A stretch of 64,000 nt of DNA from Patagioenas fasciata (lineage: Eukaryota; Chordata; Aves; Columbiformes; Columbidae), in the NCBI RefSeq assembly GCF_037038585.1, contig NC_092524.1:68410552-68474551 (forward strand), given 5' to 3'. Below the pieces are notes generated by a model. It had not been told where the DNA came from, searched no databases, and worked only from the letters and a program-made list of their open reading frames with translations. Positions 12,140-22,700 of this stretch are shown here, piece by piece; within the stretch, counting starts at the first letter, position 1, and each line of letters opens with the position of its first letter. Both the position numbers and the translations under genes were made by a program.

Positions 12140-13560
12140 CAGGGACACCGGCCGGGGGCTGAACGGGCCCGAAGGCCTCAGCCTCACCCCAGCGCCGCCT
12201 CACCCGGCCAGGCCGCGACCCCAGCAGCTGCTCCGGGTGCGGGTGTCCCGGTCCTCTCCGGGCTGTGCAGCGGGGGCCGCAGGATTCTGCGGTCACAGAC
12301 ACCGCACACGGGGCGGCGGGGCCGGGCCGCCAGCCTGAGGAACTCGCTCCCCGCCCGCGCTCGCTGCCCCGCCCCGCCGTCGCTAGGCCGCGCCGCCAAG
12401 GGAGGAAGTGTCGTAAAGGCTGACAGGAAACTTGGCCGCGAGTTACGGCAGCGGCGGCCGCGCTTGGCGGCCGCTGGCTGAGCGGAGAGTGGGAGCCGCG
12501 GCGCTGAGGAGACGCGGGGGTGAGTGGCGGCGGCGGCGGGCGGGGAGGCCGCGGCGGCGGCGGGTGCCCGCCCGGGGCCCCCAAGGGAGCGGTGAAGGGC
12601 CCCGGCGGCGGTGGCGGGGGGAACGGGACGGCAGGAAGAGGCGGCGGCGGGGCGGCGAGGCGGGGCCCGGGCACCGTCTCTGCCTTTGTTCGCGCCCCCC
12701 CCCCCCCCACCTTCGCCCCCCTCACCCCGACCGCGGACCGTGAGGAGGCCGCCCCCCCCCCCGCCCCCGTCTCGTCTGACGCCCCCCTCCTCGGTGGGTT
12801 TGTGTCGGTCTCTCCCGTAGGATATGGCCGAGGTACCGCCGGGGCCTAGCAGCGTCCTCTCCCCGCAGGGGGACACGCTCTCCCCCTTCCCTGGAGGAGG
12901 AGGAGGGGGGGCTGCTTCCTCCTCCTCCTCTTCCCCCTCCTCTGCCGCCGCCGCCGCCTGCACCGGGGCCCAGGACGAGGAGGCCGAAGAGGAGGAGGAA
13001 GAGGAGAGACCCGCGGGCGGCTGGGAGCAGCAGCAGCGAGGAGGAGGCGGCAGCGACAAGGGGGGGCAGCAGCACCGCCTCCACCGCCACCACCACCACC
13101 ATCCCCCGCACCACAACCACCAGCTCAACGGCCTCATCAGCCCCGAGCTGCGGCACCTGCGGGCCTCCCTCAAGAGCAAGATCCTCAGCTCGGAGGCAGG
13201 GACAGCCCCCGAGGGGCTGGAGAACAAGCGAGCCAGCAAAACAATGGGCTCCGGACAGCAGCAGCAGTCCTCGCCCCCGACCACAGCACCGTGCTCGTCC
13301 CCCCTTAGCAACCACCTCCCTCCCCAGGGAAGGACTGCGCCCTCTCCTCCTCCTTCTCCCCCAGCAGCAGCAACAGGGGACAGGAGCCAGCCTGCTGCCA
13401 CAACTACAACTGCTGCTAAGACTGCAGCCCGCAATGGACTGGCAGGAGGGACTGGCTTGGAGGAGGAAGAGCAGGAGGATGGGGATGAAGGAGGTGAGGA
13501 GGAGGAGGAGGAGTCCCTGCTGCAGCTCTCCAGGTCCTTAGAGGCAGCTTGCAGTTTGAA
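12140..13560. promoter_or_regulatory. CpG island and NAA30 promoter region
   Basis: About 1.4 kb of dense CpG and GC-rich sequence in an otherwise AT-rich neighbourhood. It spans the presumed transcription start, a non-coding exon and the first coding exon. A tandem GC box (GCCCCGCCCCGCC, 12366-12378) and an ETS-type core (GGAAGTG, 12404-12410) lie upstream of the predicted first exon. Two copies of GCGGCCGC sit at 12454 and 12467. No TATA box is evident. The layout is that of a housekeeping TATA-less promoter; the exact start site is inferred. Confidence 0.8.
12415..12519 (+). other. NAA30: NAA30 5' non-coding exon (predicted, start uncertain)
   Basis: The sequence ends in a strong splice donor, GCGGGG|GTGAGTGG, with GT at 12520-12521. 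A matching acceptor, TCTCTCCCGTAG, ends at 12820, three bases before the start codon. The implied intron is 301 bp and entirely inside the CpG island. The left boundary is a guess from the position of the GC and ETS boxes. An unspliced 5' UTR remains possible. Confidence 0.55.
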
Positions 13561-13735
13561 AGGCTCGGGAACGGACTCTCAGCCCGAGGAGGACCTAACG
13601 ATACGATACGTCCGATATGAGTCAGAGCTGCAGATGCCCGATATCATGAGACTGATCACCAAAGATCTGTCTGAACCCTACTCCATTTACACATATAGGT
13701 ATTTTATCCACAACTGGCCACAACTTTGCTTTTTG
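12824..13735 (+). CDS. NAA30: NAA30 coding exon 1 (residues 1-304)
   Basis: Starts [10 protein letters not shown], the conserved NAA30 N-terminus, and ends in phase 0 at the donor TTTTTG|GTAAGT. The first 257 residues are mostly low complexity: Gly run 24-29, Ser run 32-37, Ala run 41-45, acidic block 51-61, Gln run 69-71, His-rich block 84-99, and Glu runs 213-216 and 225-230. A conserved island, [13 protein letters not shown], sits at 101-113. The GNAT fold begins at about 258 ([10 protein letters not shown]). The start is supported by conservation and by the acceptor 3 bp upstream. Confidence 0.97.
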
Positions 13736-16700
13736 GTAAGTGCTGGAGGGGTCAGGGAGGGCAAGAATGGGGAGTGATTTGGGGCTGGGGAGGAGAGGGT
13801 TAAAGGGTTGACATTTGTGGAAATACTTCTAATAATTTTTTTTGTGGATAAGGCCAAGGTTTTTTGGAAGTACCTGTCTTCCTAATGAAGTTCCCTTGTG
13901 ACCTGTGCTTGTATAAGTAAAACATACGACTGAAGTTCTTACATTCATTAATTGATGTTTTAAGTGGTGGGGTAAAGGTTTGAGCACAGGGCTAGGATCC
14001 AGGAATTCAAGGCTTCTAATCTTGGGTTTGACATTGACTTTTGTGACCTTTGGTAGATCATTTTGTCATTCTGTCTCAGTTCCTAGGTTTGCATTTAAAA
14101 AAAGAATGTTCTTGCCCACTAGTGTCTTATGAGTGCTTAGTAATTCTTGCACAATGGTTTTAAAAGGGACTTCATGGCTAGCTTATAAACGTTAAGTGAT
14201 ACATGGAGAGGCAGCTGAAGGTTTTGTAGACTTTTTGATCTACTAGCTTTGAAAAAGACAAGTACAACTATTGCTTCTTACAGGTGTGATAGTGTTTGCT
14301 GCTTAGATTCCCTTGCTGTGCTAACAGTGTGATCAGTTTTATGTTCTTCCTACTGTACTATTGGAAAGATTGGTTTAGATGTCACCCTGTCTTTCTAAAC
14401 GTTCAGGCCTACTTATGGAAAAACTTGTGTCTGGGTTGAAAAGGATGCTTTTAGGATGCTAATCTGCCCACAGATAGAGGAAACTGAGTGTAAGTTGGCC
14501 TGGGGGGTGTACGTGCATAGCGTGAGCTTAGCTGTGTTTGATTTACTCACAGGAAAACTGATATCTTCAAAAGAGAACATTTCTGGGAGTGTGTGGCACT
14601 TCCTTGTTAAGGTAAATGATGAATTCTTCTCTCTCAGTGTTTTAATCAAGGCTGGACACCTCTCTGAAAGGTGTGATTTAGCCAGAGCCAAGACACCCTT
14701 CGATTCAGGAGTGTCTCTGTAAAATTTCAATAGAATATGAGTACAGGAGGTGAGGCTAATGGAATCCATCTGGCCATAAACTTCCTGAATGTTCTTGGTT
14801 TAGGGTCTGGTATAATTTATGGCGGGATTTATGTGATTTATAGGAGGATTTTCAGAGCTGTGCTTCTTAAAACCCCGCAAAGGGAATACAGTAGGATTAT
14901 ACAAAGTTGAGCAAAGCATTAACTTCTGGAACAAAATAGAAATATGAAAATATTTGAAAACATTGTTCGGTACAGAGTCATGTTTGCCATTATAAGGATG
15001 CTGATGGGAGCAGAATGGTATTTTTCAAGCCCTGAGCTGTGCGTGCGACCGGTTCACCTCATATTGAAAAGAAATGCTTGTGAACTACAAATGTCCATCC
15101 TTTCAGCATCAAGTGTATTGCCGGTAATGTTGATTACTGTTAGATCACAATGCATCTGTTTAGACTTTAAATGTTGTGGGGTTTTTTTTGTCCAGGAATA
15201 ACTGGGGAAATTTTGTTAGGAAAAGAGCAATAGCAAGTCGTTTGACAGAGAACTAGATCAGATGATTTCTAATAAGTGCATTCAAAGAATAAGATATCAC
15301 TCAAGGAAAAGAAAGTGTCTTAAGCTTATTTTGTAATGACAGCTTCTTTTTTTTAGTAGCCTTGAAGAATCAACAAAACTTCACATGAACTCTGTATATT
15401 TGCCACTTTTTTTGAAGGGTGGCACAATGTAAAGTACATAAAACCATAGAGAAGAATATATGGCTATGAATGTCTAAAGCTGTTAGCAAATAGTTATCTA
15501 CTTAATAATTTCAAGCTTTTGCAGTATGTTGAGTCAAATTTGATGGTGGTGTTTGACTCATTTTAGTATTTGTAAGGTTTGTTTTTTAGGGGTTGTCTTG
15601 GAGACTTTGTGTTCTATAAAATTTAATTTGTTCCTGCAGTTAATGGATTCCTGAACTACTTCTGTCTAATAAGCCTCTTTGAAATATTTATCTTCAGTCA
15701 GGGACTGCATATTCCAATTAGCAAGAACAGTGTCAGGATGGTGAACAGCAGCATAGCGCCTGATCTCACAGAATTATTTGCCTTTGATACCTTGTGGCCT
15801 CCCACCCGTCTGGTTTCAGGTTTTGGTTTGATTGGTCTTGCAGAGAGAGGTTAGTCTGCAATTCAATTGTATTTGAAAAAATTATGTCTAGGGGTTCAAT
15901 CAATTCCTTTACAGAACATTGCCGTCATTTTTTAAAATCTCTCAGTGCATATTCAGCTGTCTTCGTTGCGCTGTCATGGGCTTCTTTGCCTTTCTCCACA
16001 TGTGAGGGGAAAGTACTAACACCATTTAAATTGAACATGGGATGTGTATTTTCCATGCGTGATCAGCAATTGTCCCTTGCTGATATTTATTCAATCAACC
16101 ATCTTAAAACACCGTATTTTTGCTGTCTAGCGTTTTGCATACCTGACAATGCAGAGCTGTTTCCTGGGGACGTTATTAAGATTGTTTCTGTCAATGATTG
16201 TCTCACGGGTTTGAAACTTGCTGAGTTTTGGCTTGGCTTTCCCAAAGTGTGCACTGGTGCTCTCAGGGCAAGTGCGATCCAAAAGGCTCCTCGCTTTTCC
16301 TTTTTGTTCGGCTCCCTCTTCCTGGCTTGGCTAACCCTTGCATTTCTCTGATTTGGGAAGCTAAGGTAGCCCTCCCACCACAACCATATATTTAAAAGTG
16401 TGTGTGTGTCTGTATATATTTTAGGATCAGGCTTTTGTTGGTTTAGGGCTCCAGACATATTCACAGTAGGATGTCACACGTGTTGGTACAAGGGAAGAGG
16501 TGAGAATGCCCAGCAGGAGGGAAGCCATCGAACCAACCCTAACTAGTCACTGTATGAAACCACATCCTATCTGTACGCTCAAAAAAGAAGTTCATATTCC
16601 ACTTTAAATGAACCTGGAGATACTGGGCATCTTCGAAACTAGAGTCACATGTATCCTTATAACTGCCTTCCTGAATCTAGGGGTAACAAGTTGAGAACAC

Positions 16701-19700
16701 CTGATCAGTTCTGATGTGTTACACTCCAACAGCTGAGCTGTTGCAAGGTAATAACCTTCTCCTCCATAAACTGCAACTCTCTGCTTAGACTCAGGTCTTA
16801 CTTGTCTTTGGGAGGGCAGGTTCACGCTGCGTGCTGGCTGGGGATGCCCTGTAAATACCTGGTTTGTACTTATTCCCAGGTGCTCTGTCAGTCCAATTCC
16901 TCTTCAAATGACTTATGATAACCACTCATCTGTCAAAAAAATGACAGAGGAAAGGGCTCTTTTCTTTTACATGAAGCACTTTCAAGCATCACTACAGCTA
17001 TGTCCTCGTATGGATTGTAAATGCATTTTCGAAGTTGAAGCTTCCTTTGAAAGTGTTTTCATGGCTTCTGGTCTTAGCAGTGTTCAAGTTCTAAAGCTTC
17101 CATTTAGAACTGATACATTAATTATTTCCGAAAATTGTTTTCAAAATACTTCAGTGTGGGAGAGGTGAGCTTAGGAAACCTTGCTCTGTGTCAAAGTTTG
17201 GATAGACAGGACATAATAAAAGCAGAGTTGGGGCTGAGTTTTGTAACCTCTCCTGTAATTCGTAATATCGTAGCACTCAGCTGCCTTTGAAGAAAAATCT
17301 GGAAAATCTGTGCTTTTATTGGGTTCTTAACTTTGCTACTAGCTATAGCACCATTTATAATTTAAATTTTCACAAGTTTAAAAATAACCTATTAATTCCA
17401 TGTGAGTAGTTTTAGATGTGTTGTGAATCCTAAGTGACTGCAGTTAAGGTCTTGTTTTATATTAATGCTTTGCCTTTTTTGTTTTTCCATTGGATTTTAT
17501 TCAAGAGTCTGAGCATCCTTCCTGTTGAAATTAAGACTTGTAAGGCATCACCCCTGTTTTTCAGTTGTGGAAACCTTGGGGAATAAAAGAAGAACCAGAA
17601 AAATTAGGAAATTGGTTGGGAAGTCTCCTTAGCCTCATGGCAGACCTAGGAAGAAATTCTCTCTCCCAGTTTGCAAACTCTCTTTGCATTCCAGTTTCCT
17701 CTTAGGTACGATTGTGCTTTCAGGTACCGGCTTGCTCTGCTGCTTCTCACTGTCACAGGCTTTGTGAAAACTTCAGTTATTGCAGCATCCGAGTACGTAA
17801 AAACAACCAGAGTAGTTATTCTGGCAATGCCCTTGTACGGGAGGGAATTACTGGTGTCCAGTTTCATCGAGTGGAAACAGAGCGACTTAGTGATTTGCCC
17901 AGTATCGTAAAGAGCTCTGACTGAATTGCCAGGCTTTAGGTTAAAACCATTAGCCTAAATGTATCCTCTAATGGCATCCAAGAACACGATCACTAAATGT
18001 GAGCCGAAGGATTCGTGCAGAGCTGTTTCTGTGATGCTTCGGGATGGATTTTGGTGCATGTGCAGAAGGGAAGTTCTGTTGCGGTAGCGCAGGTTCTACT
18101 GCATTTGAATCACAAAATATTTCTCTTTCAGGGCTAGTTGGTTGTTTTAATCTTCTTTAAATGGGAACAAGTGTCCCAGAATCTGGGTATGAAATGCATA
18201 CTCGGACTGTGGGTGACAGACTTCATGCTGTCTTTGATAATGAAGTTAATGGCAATTGTTTAATTTTGTGAAAAGTAATATTCTTGCTGATTTACAGCCA
18301 TTTCTGTGCTAACTCTTCTAGGAATACATGGTTGCAATACAAAGATATTAAAATCTACTTTATTTTAAATATCTAAACTTATTCATAAGAACAAAGTTGA
18401 TGCAAATGTTGGATTTGAATTCATATATGTAAATCCTGGTAATGACTTATGATTGAGTAAATCTAAGAGTACTCTGTGGGGTTTATAATATATAATAGCA
18501 ACTTGGGCTGAATTCTGTTTGTAGAAACTCATGTATGTTTAGAAGTAATCCATACACCTGAAAAGAAAATTTGGCCCATAATTGACTTTTCATAAATGTT
18601 CTGTGGCTGCTGCTTCTCTCTCCTCCCCACTCTCTGTATTTCAGTCTGGTTTGGTTTTATTCAAATACTTCAACCTTCTCCAGGGAATTAAATTATGAAG
18701 TTTTACATCACAGTTCAAGTTCATTTCTGGCTCTAGGTAAGGTTGGAAAGAAGGAGAAAGGAGAGGAAAGGCAACAAAAAACCTCAAACTGAGGTGGAAA
18801 TGATGCAGCACTCCCTCAGTAAGTGGGAAAAACGTAGATTAACTGGCAGATTTACCTGCCTAAAGACAGAGAAATAGATTCACGTGTTGGGGAAACTGGT
18901 TACAAAGTCATACGTTATTCAGCTTTCTGGCTATAAGTGGTAAAACCAGTGGGTATTTGCTGCTTTGATCACCGAAACAAAATTCTTTACCGTTCATTTA
19001 GCGCTTTAAATCTATGATTCATGAACGCAGCTTTTCGCCAAAGTTCCCCAAATGAGAACAGACACAGATATGCGGTGTCTAGAATGTCATTCTCTTGAAG
19101 TTCGTGAAATATATATCTTCAAAATTCTTCACATGACTGTTACAATCAACAATTTGCACGTGTTCACTTCAGGGCAAAGCAAAACTGTAACATGCTAGTT
19201 TGTAGTGTGCTGCTTTTTTTTTAGTGGAGTATAAGATTACATCTAGGTACTCTGCATAATTATAGCAGTGTTATGAGCAGTCTGTCTGCTGATACTCTTT
19301 ATTTAACTCCCCGGTTTTCTCAGGTCTGAGCCGAGACACAAAACTTGCCTTGAGCTGACACTTTGCATACACAGTTTTAGTATAAGTACAACTTTCCTAG
19401 GGAATAAACTGTATTTTAGACCAAATGGAAGACTGCTTAGAGGCTGTGTATTTCAGTCCTTTTAGGTCATGCTACAGTTTTTAAGAAACACTTGTTTAGA
19501 TTGTTCAGAGTTGTTCTCGGATACTGCTAAAACATGTATTTTCCTGCCAAATAAAAACTTTGCAATAATTCTATTTGCCTGATGAGCTTAAACTATATTA
19601 GAAATGCATTTAGGATCATGCTCTGTCATAGAGCTTTGGAGCTGCAGCACGGATATTTTGGGCTGCTTCGTTTTCACCTTTGATACAGCTAGGTGGTTAA

Positions 19701-22700
19701 TAACCCACCTTCCAGGTAGGGATGCTAAAAGACGTTCTTTTTATGACAAAAAAGCTGTGGTTCTGTACCTGTGATATGATCTGCATGAACCAACCTTCTG
19801 TCCGTTGAGCTTTAGCCTATAGGCCGTGCACAAAAATGTTTAGATGGTTGGAGACTATAGAGTCTATACCATAGACTTTAGAGATCCCGGCTTTGCCGAG
19901 TTCTTTTCATTTGCCGTGTTTTCCTGCTGTAAATTTGGATTATCCCAAAGCGCTTGTGCCAGCACATGCTTGTGCCAATCATGTGCTGTAGTCCCGGTTT
20001 AGCTGCTGCACTTGAGCCGAAAGCTGGTTCCCCACTACAGATACAGGTCTGTCAAAGTCTGTGGATCCACTTATACGCCCGTATGTACAATTAAGAGTTT
20101 CTTTTTATCTCTGTCAATCTTTCCTGAATGAATAGAGTTTCATTTTGCCCCTGGATGCTGTCCTACTCTGCAGCATTATTCAGTGTTAGTGCTGCAGGTT
20201 ATAATGTCATTAATCCCTCACGCTGCCTAATCCTTCAGTTAACATATGACTTAGTTTTTCTTACAGCCTTTCTCTAATATATTTCATGGTAAAATTTTGG
20301 TGAACAGAATAGTTGTGCAAGTAGTTTGATAAGTGGTTGGGGGGAGTTGTTTTCCTTAACATTTCGGAATAACATCTCCTTGACCACACTTTTTGTGACA
20401 GTGCCGTTGGGATTAACTGTCAGTGCGTAGCTCTTAACAAATGAAATCTCCAAACAGTTAAAATGTGTGAAATTAAGTGTGTGCTTTTTTGTTTGTTCTT
20501 TGGGTGTCATATGGCTGAAAATGACAGTTTCTAAAGATGAAACACAGCAACATTTTTCTCTGATCCATTGTGGCCTTGACATTAAAACCAGGCAAGAATT
20601 AAGCATGTTATCTACTACAGCCCTTGTACATGAAAATTCAGATCAGTATAAAACAGAAATGGACTTGTTGAGAAGGTCATTTATGCCTTAGCCTTTTCCC
20701 TATCACACACCTGTAGACTTCGTGGAATAATACTGTGATTCTCTCCAGGACAATTCATCGGTTGTTAATTGACTGTAACTTTATTTGAATGTAATAAAGA
20801 AATAAGAGTCCTTTAATGTTATTTATACTTCTGGATGAGTTTTAAAAAATTAATTATTTGGGGTTTTTTTTAATAGCTTTTATGCAAACAAATGTTATGT
20901 GGCTGTTTCAGTTAAAATGAACTGGTTTACTGCTTTTGGTAGCACTGGAGATCATGAACTGAGGATGCGTACATGTATGTTTGTCTTTAAGGCCATGGTA
21001 GGTGAGGAGTGTGTAGGTGCCATCGTCTGCAAGCTGGATATGCACAAAAAGATGTTCCGCAGAGGTTATATAGCCATGTTAGCAGTGGATTCCAAATACA
21101 GAAGAAAAGGAATTGGTAAGAATAGCCTTTTTTTTGTTGTTATTTCCTATTTCAATCCTATAGTTGGGATAAGTATAGCAGTCATAAAGATTTCAGCAAA
21201 ACCAAACTTCCAGATGTGGTGGTTTGTCTGTCATCCCTGCATTACTCAACCACACGAGCTCCCCGGTGACCTTTTTTCTTGTGTTAGAATAACCCGAAAT
21301 GCCCTATGAGGTTTACCCCTGGGATAAGATAAAGCTAAAAAGAAAGGCGGTCAGCAGCCCCTTGCTTCTGCCTATTACCACTCTCAGACAACCACAGTGG
21401 GAATTGCTTTGCATTCTTATTTGTGCCCTCAACACTGTATTTCTGTGTTGTGTTCAATCTGTCTTGTTTCAGTCAGCTTACCCCTGGCTTTCCCCTATCA
21501 ATTATGCATATATTGCCCATTGGGGAGAATGTATGTAGCTCACTGTTGTATTAATAAGAGAAGAAAAATAGTTGTGTGTTGTTACTTGAATGACTGAAAG
21601 GGAGATCTGGTTTGTTGGGGAGTTATATCATAAAAGAAATGGTCTTGGCAGGGAGTTTCCCTTCCCTCATTGACCATTTTTCCCCTCCCTCATTGATCAT
21701 TTTTGCCCTGATGAAGGGATTTAATTCTAACACCACTTATCCTAGTTGGCTTAATTAAAGATCTGTTCTAATATAACTTGATTTTTTGTGTGTGTTGGTT
21801 ATTGCGAGATGACATTTTAGAACATTTTTAACTTAAAATGTAAAAGCGAGCTTTAAAGGCTAGAAATGTGCTTTGTTGCTCGTTCCCACCGAACAGGTCA
21901 TACTTTTGTGATTAAAGACAGAAAATTCCTTGCAATGGAAAAATACGGTGATCCGATACAGAATGGTACCATTGCCTTTGTTCTGCTCTTCAAAAAAACC
22001 CCTAAACTCAAAAAACCTCGAAGCACTACCCATTATGACGACTCTTGAAGCATGTGCAGATTTCTTTCCTTTCTTCAGTGCGGTTCAAAAGCCGTTGTTG
22101 GTTTCTGAAGTGGAGCAGAGGGAAGAGGATCCTGAGAAATCCCTGTGTCTCCTTCCCTTTTAGCTGAGTCACGAAGGAGACGGCCATAATTTAATTGCAG
22201 GTGTTTGGGTTCATAAGTAAATAAGAACCGATGCTGTTATTATGAAGATCTCTGCAAGATTTTCCCCTCGCTTTAGTCAGTACATTATTTTAGAATGATA
22301 TAAATAGAATTTATATGTAAAGCATTGCTTACTTTAGCGTTCTGTATGTTGACTTTTTCCTACGCTTGCCACCTCGCTGTTTCTCAAAGCGTGCTGTTAA
22401 TCTGAAGATTTGTTTGAAATGTAGTACAGTTTTGTCATACGTTCAATGAAAATCATAATTGATTAAAGTTTTGAGAGTACTTTAAAACATTCTCTAGATT
22501 CCTTGGGGTTTTTTTTTCCTTTTCCTTAGCTTTCTTATGGAAGTGAGATTTATGCAATTTCATTGAACAGCAGTTTTTTCCACTAATAACTTTGAAATCA
22601 ACTTTCAATTTCACCCCAATTCTACAGACAGGTAGGGATATTACATTTGTAGAACTGTTGTGAAATAGATGAAAAATAATGATAAAGAATTAAATTAATG

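Noticed and set aside
11937-12725. Minus-strand frame of 262 codons
   Set aside because: It fuses a CR1 fragment to GC-rich promoter sequence. No protein family is recognisable.
12184-13434. Minus-strand frame of 416 codons across the CpG island
   Set aside because: It is antisense to NAA30 exon 1. Its Pro, Gly, Arg and Ser runs mirror the GC-rich low-complexity coding on the + strand.
13736-13777. Read-through of NAA30 exon 1 giving a 317-residue form ending [13 protein letters not shown]
   Set aside because: It uses intron sequence past a perfect GTAAGT donor and would lack most of the GNAT domain. No nearby polyadenylation signal supports it.
15794-16351. Plus-strand frame of 185 codons in NAA30 intron 1
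   Set aside because: There is no motif, splice context or homology that I recognise. The length is plausible by chance over 7 kb of intron.
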